Positions 1 to 5,236 of a stretch of 5,411 nt of DNA are shown here, piece by piece. Under the pieces are notes generated by a model that searched no databases, was not told where the DNA came from, and saw only the letters and a list, made by a program, of their open reading frames with translations. A program made the position numbers and the translations under genes. Within the stretch, counting starts at the first letter, position 1. The number at the start of each line of letters is the position of its first letter. This DNA comes from Candidatus Zixiibacteriota bacterium (GTDB lineage Bacteria; Zixibacteria; MSB-5A5; GN15; JAAZOE01), in NCBI GenBank assembly GCA_012797915.1, contig JAAZOE010000280.1, positions 1 through 5,411 of the forward strand, in the 5' to 3' direction.

Positions 1-771
1 CGTCCCATAGCGTACCTCTTCCATAGTCACATATGCAAAGAACAATTATTTTCGCAGTCCCGGTGGAGGGCATCCAGACACAGGAAAAAACGGCTGCTGC
101 AGCCAGATCGGTTCATGAGGAAAGAACGAGAGCCTGCGATGATAGGGACGGCTCCCGGATGGTTATCCGGTTGCGGTCACACGCGGATAGCGGATATCAC
201 CCCGGCTCATTGTGGCAAGTAGACAATTCTTCCCCGGCGATCGTCATCGCCGCTGCGATAGCATTCCGATTCTGGTACGTCCTCCAGTGAGCACCTCATA
301 CCATACTCACGGTCCGGTTCGACCCGGTTCATCTGTAAAGAGCATTAGAACTTTTCGCCGACGCATCATCCGTTCAACGAGGGGCGGTTATGTACCATGC
401 GTCTGCGAAGTATTTCGTTTGTCATCCGGTTCAGGGTGTGCTCGGACCCCAACCAAAAGGAACCTTGAGAACTGGTAACAATATAAGTTTTTCCACGATT
501 TCTGTCAAGCGTTTATCTTGTTAACGGGTAATAAAGTATCGCTGGCTGGTCGATCGGGCGGGACAGTGCTATCGTGGTTCCATCCGGACCGGTTGGGCGT
601 CCCGCAGCCGGCATTGATCGCAAAAACCGGACAATAGTGCCAGTCTTTATATTCTATTGGCCGACAATTTCTTGCCGCTATACGGCTTTGGCCTGTCGAG
701 TCGTTGGGGCAAATAGTGGGACATGGGTCTGGTCGATAGACCTGGTTCGATCCTGCGAATGAATCCCCGGT
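1..771. other. Long stretch without a supportable gene
   Basis: I see no convincing gene here. Several open frames of 60-95 codons exist on both strands, but they overlap one another, are rich in Arg, Ser, Cys and Pro, lack good ribosome binding sites and show no recognisable domain. A frame open from the window edge to a stop at 217-219 on the plus strand could be the tail of a gene entering from the left, and an ATG at 22-24 on the minus strand could start one leaving it; neither has support. Small structures are present: a hairpin with arms CCGGAT/ATCCGG at 155-170, a tandem GCGGATA repeat near 183-196, and an AT-richer patch at about 470-540. No tRNA or other RNA gene was recognised. Confidence 0.5.
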
Positions 772-799
772 AAAACAAAGCCGGCCAGCCAAAGGCCAG
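772..799 (-). terminator. Possible intrinsic terminator ending the five-gene unit
   Basis: Reading the minus strand, a hairpin with stem CTGGCC/GGCCGG (one G-U pair) and a 7-nt loop spans 781-799 and is followed by CTTTGTTTTA. It starts 8 nt after the stop codon of the 57-aa gene. The stem is short and the T tract is interrupted, so termination may be partial. Position after the last gene of the unit is the main support. Confidence 0.42.
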
Positions 800-807
800 G
801 TTGCCGA

Positions 808-981
808 TCAGCTTACCTTCTCCACGACGAGGAGGAAATTCACCCGATGCGCCCAGAGGAAATGCACGGTGACATTCGGCACAATGGCAACGATGTCACC
901 TTTCAGGCCGTTCAGGAATTGTTCCAGCCTCCCCTGGTCGGCGGTCATCCTGAGGTCGAATCTGTGAACGTTGTAGGCCAT
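808..981 (-). CDS. Small soluble conserved-looking protein, 57 aa, possibly DUF4177-like
   Basis: A 57-residue protein with no signal peptide or membrane segment. It reads as an alternating helix/strand protein: an N-terminal strand (VHRFDL, residues 5-10), a helix (QGRLEQFLNGL, 16-26), a strand with the phrase DIVAIVPNV (29-37), and a final hydrophobic strand RVNFLLVVEKV (46-56). This layout, with a helix ending in FLN.L.G and a closing FLLVVEK, resembles small DUF4177-type alpha/beta proteins; the assignment is from memory and tentative. The ATG at 979-981 is preferred because AAAGGAAG (989-996) lies 7 nt upstream; an upstream GTG/ATG reading through the G9 run is less likely. It is last in the unit, 55 nt after the 84-aa membrane protein gene. 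Its function is unknown; it could be a cytoplasmic partner of the membrane proteins. Confidence 0.7.
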   Translation of the reverse strand: MAYNVHRFDLRMTADQGRLEQFLNGLKGDIVAIVPNVTVHFLWAHRVNFLLVVEKVS

Positions 982-1015
982 CTGACTGCTTCCTTTGCCA
1001 TAAGTTCTGTTCCGG

Positions 1016-1024
1016 CCCCCCCCC
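1016..1024. repeat. Nine-base C/G homopolymer
   Basis: Nine consecutive C on the plus strand (G9 in the transcript) lie in the gap between the 84-aa gene stop and the ribosome binding site of the 57-aa gene. It is outside both preferred coding regions. Such runs are prone to replication slippage and to sequencing or assembly errors. Confidence 0.9.
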
Positions 1025-1036
1025 AATCGTTCTCTT

Positions 1037-1291
1037 TCAAAAATCCAAGTCGGATGGTGAATCTATGCTAGACTCCGTTTGTGCCATCTCGGGCCCTTTC
1101 CGGGGTGTGGATCCTGACATCAAGACGCCTCGCAGGTAATAAAGCGCCATCCCGAAAACCAGTACCAGGCAACCCAGAACAGCCTTCGCCGTACCGAACC
1201 TGCCGTGCAGGATCGGAAACAGGATGACGATCAGAACAAGGGCGAGAACGGTGGTCGCATATGCCCATATCTTATTCACGTACTTCGACAT
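1037..1291 (-). CDS. Small two-segment membrane protein, 84 aa
   Basis: I do not recognise a family. The 84-residue product has two predicted membrane helices: residues about 8-28 (IWAYATTVLALVLIVILFPIL) would be the first, and about 34-53 (rich in V, L, G, ending ALYYL) the second. A short HGRFG loop joins them, and the C-terminal 28 residues are polar, with several Ser, Pro and acidic residues, ending SPSDLDF. Positive charges at both ends (K3, K7; R54, K63 region) suggest a hairpin with both termini in the cytoplasm. The ATG at 1289-1291 is preferred, with GGAAAG 8 nt upstream; a GTG at 1313-1315 would add eight residues and leave only 8 nt after the preceding gene. It lies 32 nt downstream of the 89-aa membrane protein gene and is probably cotranscribed with it. 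Confidence 0.75.
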   Translation of the reverse strand: MSKYVNKIWAYATTVLALVLIVILFPILHGRFGTAKAVLGCLVLVFGMALYYLRGVLMSGSTPRKGPEMAQTESSIDSPSDLDF

Positions 1292-1323
1292 ATGTTGTTC
1301 TTTCCACCTTGTCACGGGCCCAT

Positions 1324-1593
1324 TCAGCGGGAGGCGACCACACTCGCCAGGACCAGAACCAGGGCCAAATTAATCGAGACAATCCAATGGTAGAACAGGG
1401 GCCCAACCCGCCCATCCTCCATTATCGTTACCTCCCGATACTGGCTCACGTATGAAAAGAGCAACAGCCGCAGTAAGAGGAAGTTCACCGGCCGGCCGCG
1501 TCGACGGAGATTATCGAATATGCACAGACTGGTCACCACGAACCAGGCGACGCAGACAGCCGCCAAGGCAATCAATACGCCGGTGATGTTCAT
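1324..1593 (-). CDS. Small membrane protein with conserved-looking central motif, 89 aa
   Basis: An 89-residue protein with hydrophobic helices at about 4-26 and 67-86. Between them is a distinctive stretch: FDNLRRRGRPVNFLLLRLLL (26-45), then YVSQYREVTIMEDGRVGPLFYHW (48-70). The central RRRGRP cluster should stay in the cytoplasm, which puts both membrane helices in a hairpin arrangement, perhaps with an amphipathic helix at 37-48. I cannot assign a family or function. The start is well fixed: ATG at 1591-1593 has a near-perfect GGAGGTG (1599-1605) five nt upstream; the longer TTG-initiated reading would start inside that site. The gene follows the 200-aa membrane protein by 76 nt, a gap that contains a possible 14-codon open frame ending 2 nt before this ATG. 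Confidence 0.82.
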   Translation of the reverse strand: MNITGVLIALAAVCVAWFVVTSLCIFDNLRRRGRPVNFLLLRLLLFSYVSQYREVTIMEDGRVGPLFYHWIVSINLALVLVLASVVASR

Positions 1594-1595
1594 AA

Positions 1596-1640
1596 CTACA
1601 CCTCCGCACAAGATACCGTATCGGAATCACCAAAATTCAT
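1596..1640 (-). CDS. Possible 14-aa upstream open frame coupled to the 89-aa gene
   Basis: In the 76-nt gap an ATG at 1638-1640 opens a 14-codon frame (MNFGDSDTVSCAEV) that stops at TAG 1596-1598, two bases before the ATG of the 89-aa gene. A strong purine run GGGAGGGG (1650-1657) lies 9 nt upstream. Its last codons run through the GGAGGTG site of the downstream gene, so translation of this frame could couple to or compete with initiation there. It may equally be chance; there is no homology evidence. Confidence 0.25.
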   Translation of the reverse strand: MNFGDSDTVSCAEV

Positions 1641-1669
1641 GACCGGTCACCCCTCCCAAGTTGCCGACA

Positions 1670-2272
1670 TCAGACGAATTCCACTTCCTGGCGATCGCGG
1701 AAGAACACCATGGCCAACACGATCGAGGAGACCGGAATGAGAATCAGTGAAAACGGCGCCAGTAGCACAGTCACCTCGCAGATACCGGCGGCCATGGTTA
1801 TATAAGCCAGATACCGGATATGGTCGCCAAAGGCCACCGTCCCTTTCAGGAGCCTGGTTGCGACCATGATGTCGACGATGCCGATCGTCACCATGGCCCC
1901 GGTGAAGAAGACGGCGTAGGTCACGGCCATGACAACGATGTTGACCGGCCAGTAGATCATCAGAATCGCGCTGAGCACCAGTCCGATTGCCTGAAAGGCG
2001 ACAGCCCACCAGATCGAAATGATGATCAGCAGGTCCAGTTCATGATAGTCGTACCGTTCATGCAGCAACCGACGGAACATCAGCATCGTGTAGACGCCGA
2101 TGATCGTGAAGACGATCATAATCAAATCCGAGGGACCGATGAACGGCCGCCGTTCGTTGAACAACTCCTTGGCGACGACGGCCTCGATGATGCCGATGGA
2201 CATGCCCACCGGAAACAAGACCGCCTGGAGGACGGCCAGGATGCCGGCCCATTTGTACCTGTTTTCTTCCAT
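1670..2272 (-). CDS. Multi-spanning integral membrane protein, 200 aa, function unknown
   Basis: The product is strongly hydrophobic, with five or six likely membrane helices at roughly residues 8-32, 47-66, 80-105, 111-137, 153-171 and 173-190. Charged patches fall between them: ERR at 40-42, RRLLHERYDYHELD at 67-80, and FRDRQEVE near the C-terminus. There is no enzymatic motif, transporter signature or signal peptide that I recognise. The ATG at 2270-2272 has a strong GGGGGGAG (2281-2288) eight nt upstream. It begins 54 nt after the XRE regulator gene. In many Firmicutes and Bacteroidetes a YozG-type XRE regulator is encoded next to a DUF2975 membrane protein of about this size; this protein sits in the same place, but I cannot show it belongs to DUF2975, and more than four helices argues against it. 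A partner or target of the regulator is a reasonable inference. Confidence 0.85.
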   Translation of the reverse strand: MEENRYKWAGILAVLQAVLFPVGMSIGIIEAVVAKELFNERRPFIGPSDLIMIVFTIIGVYTMLMFRRLLHERYDYHELDLLIIISIWWAVAFQAIGLVLSAILMIYWPVNIVVMAVTYAVFFTGAMVTIGIVDIMVATRLLKGTVAFGDHIRYLAYITMAAGICEVTVLLAPFSLILIPVSSIVLAMVFFRDRQEVEFV

Positions 2273-2326
2273 ATTTCTTGCTCCCCCCGCCGCGCCCCAT
2301 GGTACGCGGTCGTGTTGGCGCCGCGA

Positions 2327-2539
2327 TCAAACGAAGTCGGGCGCGTATTCCAAGATGTCCCCCGGCTGGCAGTCGAGTTCCCGGCAGATCGCCTCGAGCG
2401 TGCTGAATCGTATCCCCTTCACCTTCCCGGTCTTCAGAAGCGACAGGTTAGTGACCGAGATGCCGATCCGCGCCGCCAGTTCAGTCAGCGACATCTTCTT
2501 CTTCACCAGCATAAGATCGAGATTTATTTGAATCGCCAT
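2327..2539 (-). CDS. YozG-like XRE-family transcriptional regulator, 70 aa
   Basis: A single-domain Cro/C1-type DNA-binding protein. After an N-terminal strand (MAIQINLDLMLVKKKMS), the helix-turn-helix runs from about residue 17 to 39 (SLTELAARIGISVTNLSLLKTGK), followed by KGIRFSTLEAICRELDCQPGDILEY, the typical end of YozG/HTH_26-like proteins in which the domain fills the whole protein. There is no sensor domain, so any signal must reach it another way. The ATG at 2537-2539 fits the usual MAI.xNLD start of the family; the longer TTG-initiated reading from 2575 would begin at the edge of the inverted repeat at 2559-2575. The ribosome binding site is weak (AGAACGAG about 7 nt upstream). It is first in the unit, and inverted repeats immediately upstream suggest autoregulation. 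Family assignment is confident; the target genes are inferred. Confidence 0.95.
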   Translation of the reverse strand: MAIQINLDLMLVKKKMSLTELAARIGISVTNLSLLKTGKVKGIRFSTLEAICRELDCQPGDILEYAPDFV

Positions 2540-2558
2540 ATTGTAGCTCGTTCTTTTA

Positions 2559-2575
2559 TTGTCGTAAATCGACAA
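2559..2575. promoter_or_regulatory. Inverted repeat 1, candidate operator
   Basis: Perfect 6-bp arms TTGTCG and CGACAA flank the 5-bp spacer TAAAT. It lies 19 bp upstream of the regulator ATG. Its size suits a dimer of a small XRE protein, and its position suggests repression or autoregulation. Binding is inferred only. Confidence 0.5.
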
Positions 2576-2578
2576 ATT

Positions 2579-2597
2579 TTTTATGCGCTACATAAAA
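2579..2597. promoter_or_regulatory. Inverted repeat 2, candidate operator or leader hairpin
   Basis: Perfect 7-bp arms TTTTATG and CATAAAA around the spacer CGCTA. Its centre is 21 bp from the centre of repeat 1, about two helical turns. In an AT-rich region such a repeat could arise by chance, but three in a row is notable. Confidence 0.4.
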
Positions 2598-2616
2598 TAC
2601 GTTAAATAAAACGTAT
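2597..2616. promoter_or_regulatory. Inverted repeat 3, candidate operator over the promoter
   Basis: Perfect 7-bp arms ATACGTT and AACGTAT around a 6-bp spacer AAATAA. It abuts repeat 2 and covers the candidate -10 hexamer at 2606-2611, a classic place for a repressor site. Confidence 0.45.
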
Positions 2617-2635
2617 AGTTGCAGGAATTTGTCAG
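2606..2635 (-). promoter_or_regulatory. Weak promoter candidate for the regulator-led unit
   Basis: On the minus strand CTGACA (2630-2635, five of six matches to TTGACA) is followed after 18 bp by TTTTAT (2606-2611), a poor -10. The start point would be near 2599, giving a leader of about 60 nt. The strong terminator at 2781-2815 shows that a new promoter is needed somewhere in 2576-2780; the exact hexamers are uncertain, and the organism may use a different consensus. Confidence 0.3.
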
Positions 2636-2693
2636 TTTTTTTCTGTACCAATTGAGTCTAACCGGGGTATGCACGAATCTTCGGGATGGAGAC

Positions 2694-2709
2694 TTAAGAT
2701 ATTAAGATA
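2694..2709. repeat. Tandem 8-bp direct repeat
   Basis: TTAAGATA occurs twice in immediate succession in the AT-rich intergenic DNA. An inverted repeat GATATT/AATATC with a 6-bp spacer lies nearby at 2735-2752. They could be protein-binding sites upstream of the regulator promoter or simply low-complexity AT-rich sequence. Confidence 0.35.
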
Positions 2710-2780
2710 TCATGTCTTATATAATTCACTGATAGATATTGTCCATAATATCAATCGGGTAATGAGAATTATAAAATACG

Positions 2781-2815
2781 AAAAAACCAACCCTGGTTAA
2801 GCCGATTGAGGGTTG
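2781..2815 (-). terminator. Intrinsic terminator of the 690-aa gene
   Basis: On the minus strand, perfect 7-bp arms CAACCCT (2809-2815) and AGGGTTG (2788-2794) enclose a 14-nt loop and are followed by GTTTTTT (2781-2787). It begins 37 nt after the stop codon of the large regulator gene. It separates this gene from the downstream XRE-led unit. Confidence 0.85.
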
Positions 2816-2852
2816 AATTCCGAAACAGGGAGAGCCGGGCGGATGTCGGAAT

Positions 2853-4925
2853 CTATCGCGCCGCCGAGGCATCGTATATGGTACAGGCCTCCAAAAGGAC
2901 GGCATCGATTTTCTTATTCACATTCGGTTCCGGCAGCAGGCTTTGATCGACGGCGTCAATATTCCAAACCCCTTGTCTCCAGCCGATTCCCTGCAGAATG
3001 GCCTCGATCCCCAGAGCCTCATCGCATTCGGCGCGGATGATATTGCCCTTGTCCACCCAGAGGGTCAATTGCCGTCCGGCGGCCGAGAGATTCAGTTGCA
3101 CCGGCCGGGGATTGCTGCGGGTGGATTCCAGGAGCTCGATCAGGCTCATATCCTCCAGGGAGCCATGCGTTCCCAGTTCCCGGAGGACTTCCAGACGGGA
3201 TTGCGCTTTTTCGTCGGCCCGTTTCCGCAGGCGGAGAAGCTTGGCCACCAGGACGTCGGTATTCATCGCTGCATTGAACACGTCCTCGAGGCCATGCTTG
3301 ATCAGGCGCAGGGCCTCATCGACGGCCTCCGCCTCCACCAACAGGATGGTGGGGATATGGTCGACTGCGACGCCGCGGAGAGACAATCCGAGGATCAGGT
3401 CGCAGATATCCGGGCCATCGCCGCTGTCGCGGATCATCAACAGGTGCGGCTGGGACCGGGCGCAGAACCGGGCGCACTCATCGGCGGAATACGACCAGCT
3501 GACATCGAAACCGGCGTCGGCCAGCGACGATTCGAGGCTGCCAGGTATCGGACCCCGGGAAACGAAAATATGAACCGCAAACGGGCGGCCGGAGCGGATC
3601 CGTTTGGGAGCCATGGCGGCGATGACCTCCAGCAGTCGTTGTGCGATATCCGGGGCGACCAGGTCGGCGGTCTGCTGCGGCAGGGATTGCCGCACCTGGC
3701 GGAGTTGATTCGGGGTCAGAGCGTTCGGTTCCGGCCAGGCATGGCAGTAGATATCGACGGCGGTCAGAATTTGGCCGGCCAGCGCCTCGGGTTCCAGCGC
3801 CTGCCCGGATATTCCAGCTTCCTCATCGTACATCCGCCGCAGGAGTCTGATAACCAGCGGCGGGTAGTCCCAAGACGCCAGACGACCGGCGGAAAGGCCG
3901 ATGATTTCAACCTGGGAGTAGATATCGGTCAGCTTCAGGTGTGATTCGGCCAGGTTATGGAAGGAAGCGGCGGTTGCCAGGGCCAGGCGCAGGTTGGACG
4001 AGAGGTCGAAATACCGGCCGAGGGATTCAACCAGCTGGGTCGCTATCCGGGCATGGGCGTGCAGCGGTTTTTCCGGCTGACCGTACATATGGCCGATGAC
4101 GGCCAGATTTCTGGACATGAGTTCCTCGGCGAAATCATCCACGGTATTATTGGTCAGGATCTCGGCTTCCGAACGGTAGTACCGGATCGATGTCTCGGAG
4201 GCATGACGATACAACGGCCGGACCGCGTCGTTGGCTCCGCGAAGTGTTTCGTCGATAAAAACGGTATCCGCCGATTCGGACTGCAGATGCGATTTTGCCG
4301 CGGCAATGTCGTTGACAATCGTGACGGATACCTGCTCCGCCTGGAATAACGACCGGAGACGGTCGCTGATCCGTCCTCCAGGCGTGACAAACAGGACGGA
4401 CCGTCGCGATGTTTGTGGGCAGGGCATCGATTCAGCCGGACATTCCTCGATTATATCGTCGACCGGAACCGGGTCATCGACCAGGGTTCCGAACATCGCA
4501 TCATCGAACAGGTCATCAGGCGGCGCCGGGGGCTGCTCCGGATGAGTGTCCGGTTGATCCGATTCGACCGTCAGGTCAGCAATGACTCGGTCAATGGCGT
4601 CGGGCCGGGCGGCATAGAGTTCCACGGCGACATTATACAAACCCGCGGTCAGCTCTTGTACCAAGCGGGGATCGAACGGATCGGCGCAGGCCACTTTAAG
4701 GATTTGTCCGTTGGGATCGAAATCAAACGGGACCACCCGTAACCGGCGCAACATATCTTCCGGAAACGTCCGTCGGACGGTTTCCCCGATATGGGTATTG
4801 GCCAGGTCGATTTCGGGAAAGGTCCGCGGCACGGTCGGGCGCTGAATAAAATGATCCGCATTTTCCTGATCCGGTTGAGAGAGGAAAAAGCTCATCGACA
4901 TCGCCGAAAGATCATGGTTTTCCAT
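2853..4925 (-). CDS. Multidomain signalling scaffold: GspE-N / pseudo-REC / degenerate HD-GYP / pseudo-REC / DUF4388 (PATAN)
   Basis: A 690-residue soluble protein. Residues 32-117 match the second half of the GspE/PilB/MshE N-terminal domain (RRLRVVPFDF, then VACADPFDP at 79-87), without the preceding RLG..L motif half and without any ATPase domain. A Pro/Asp/Glu-rich linker (118-173) follows. Residues 176-271 form a receiver-like fold keeping a possible phospho-acceptor D225, but the acidic pair after strand 1 is TP. Residues 279-440 resemble HD-GYP: the HDIGK signature is HNLAE (323-327), no HHE..GxGYP is present, and LAGQILTAVDIY matches the later helix. Residues 449-569 are a second receiver with Arg499 at the acceptor position. 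Residues 588-690 are DUF4388/PATAN (GSLEDMSLIELLES). ATG 4923-4925 is preferred over the adjacent GTG: AGGGG (4934-4938) lies 8 nt upstream. It appears monocistronic. Known PATAN and GspE-N proteins often act on type IV pili, so a pilus or motility regulator is the leading inference. Confidence 0.93.
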   Translation of the reverse strand: MENHDLSAMSMSFFLSQPDQENADHFIQRPTVPRTFPEIDLANTHIGETVRRTFPEDMLRRLRVVPFDFDPNGQILKVACADPFDPRLVQELTAGLYNVAVELYAARPDAIDRVIADLTVESDQPDTHPEQPPAPPDDLFDDAMFGTLVDDPVPVDDIIEECPAESMPCPQTSRRSVLFVTPGGRISDRLRSLFQAEQVSVTIVNDIAAAKSHLQSESADTVFIDETLRGANDAVRPLYRHASETSIRYYRSEAEILTNNTVDDFAEELMSRNLAVIGHMYGQPEKPLHAHARIATQLVESLGRYFDLSSNLRLALATAASFHNLAESHLKLTDIYSQVEIIGLSAGRLASWDYPPLVIRLLRRMYDEEAGISGQALEPEALAGQILTAVDIYCHAWPEPNALTPNQLRQVRQSLPQQTADLVAPDIAQRLLEVIAAMAPKRIRSGRPFAVHIFVSRGPIPGSLESSLADAGFDVSWSYSADECARFCARSQPHLLMIRDSGDGPDICDLILGLSLRGVAVDHIPTILLVEAEAVDEALRLIKHGLEDVFNAAMNTDVLVAKLLRLRKRADEKAQSRLEVLRELGTHGSLEDMSLIELLESTRSNPRPVQLNLSAAGRQLTLWVDKGNIIRAECDEALGIEAILQGIGWRQGVWNIDAVDQSLLPEPNVNKKIDAVLLEACTIYDASAAR

Positions 4926-5135
4926 CACCGATACCCCTGTATCCGGGCATAGGCAACCCGGTTGGCTCGTTCCGCCGGTGTTGATGGACCGGTCAAACTG
5001 CGTAATCCGGCTTCTTTTCCTAGTAGGTATCGGTTAATTCGGCGGCAAATTGAGGATGGCCCGCAAGGCGGGCAGGACGGTCATGCCTATCCTGAACGGG
5101 AACGGATAATGTCTTGCAAGTCATTGTGCAAAAAT
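4926..5135 (-). other. Long 5' leader of the 690-aa gene with two hairpins
   Basis: If transcription starts near 5129, the leader is about 200 nt. It holds a compact hairpin GCCCGC-CTT-GCGGGC (5059-5073), itself enclosed by AGGAT/ATCCT, and a second hairpin with arms CCGGG/CCCGG and a 9-nt loop (4943-4961) that ends 4 nt before the AGGGG ribosome binding site. The stretch AGCCAACCGGGTTGCC (about 4953-4968) recalls the 3' end of c-di-GMP-I riboswitches, but the other conserved elements are missing. No gene is supported here; the 66-codon open frame across it starts inside the upstream terminator. Confidence 0.35.
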
Positions 5136-5165
5136 TAGATAATGGCAGCCGTGTCCGGCCGTCAA
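5136..5165 (-). promoter_or_regulatory. Promoter candidate for the 690-aa gene
   Basis: TTGACG (5160-5165, five of six matches to the -35 consensus) is followed after 18 bp by TATCTA (5136-5141). It lies just beyond the terminator of the upstream gene, where a promoter is expected. The -10 is weak; alternatives such as TTGCCG with 17 bp to TACTAG nearer the gene are equally possible. Confidence 0.3.
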
Positions 5166-5183
5166 TCTTATTGCATTCATCGG

Positions 5184-5212
5184 AAAAGGGGCGGATCGGT
5201 TCGACCCGCCCC
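5184..5212 (-). terminator. Intrinsic terminator of the FlgD-like-domain gene
   Basis: Arms GGGGCGG and CCGCCCC (5188-5194 and 5206-5212) pair perfectly; the 11-nt interior adds TCG/CGA around GTT after one mismatch, giving a long GC-rich stem. On the minus strand it is followed by TTTT (5184-5187). It starts 24 nt after the stop codon of the right-hand gene. The short T tract is the only weak point. Confidence 0.78.
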
Positions 5213-5236
5213 GTGGGCAAATGGCCTCAATACCAT

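Noticed and set aside
739..760. tRNA T-arm-like GGTTCGATCC
   Set aside because: The flanking bases do not form a T stem, and no anticodon or acceptor arm is found nearby.
505..792. A 95-codon minus-strand open frame after the five-gene unit
   Set aside because: It begins within the putative terminator hairpin, has no good ribosome binding site and no recognisable domain or hydrophobic pattern.
1820..2605. A 261-codon open frame on the plus strand, rich in His and Asp
   Set aside because: It is antisense to the XRE and 200-aa membrane protein genes. Its composition is the expected shadow of hydrophobic codons, and the minus-strand products have real domains or membrane segments.
2669..2800. 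A 43-codon plus-strand open frame in the AT-rich intergenic region (MHESSGWRLKILRYHVLYNS and on)
   Set aside because: It has no proper ribosome binding site (GGGG is only one base from the ATG) and its end runs into the terminator of the opposite-strand gene. It is probably chance, though a small basic peptide cannot be excluded.
2943..3944. A 333-codon open frame on the plus strand
   Set aside because: It is antisense to the 690-aa gene, which has recognisable domains throughout; the plus-strand product is Gln/Gly/Arg-rich with no domain.
4926..5020. c-di-GMP-I riboswitch
   Set aside because: Only the GGGTTGCC part resembles the consensus; the GGGCAAACC and GACGCAAAGC elements are missing and the paired stems do not form.
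5020..5220. A 66-codon minus-strand open frame between the two right-hand genes
   Set aside because: Its start lies upstream of, and the frame runs through, the strong terminator hairpin, and the product has no recognisable features.
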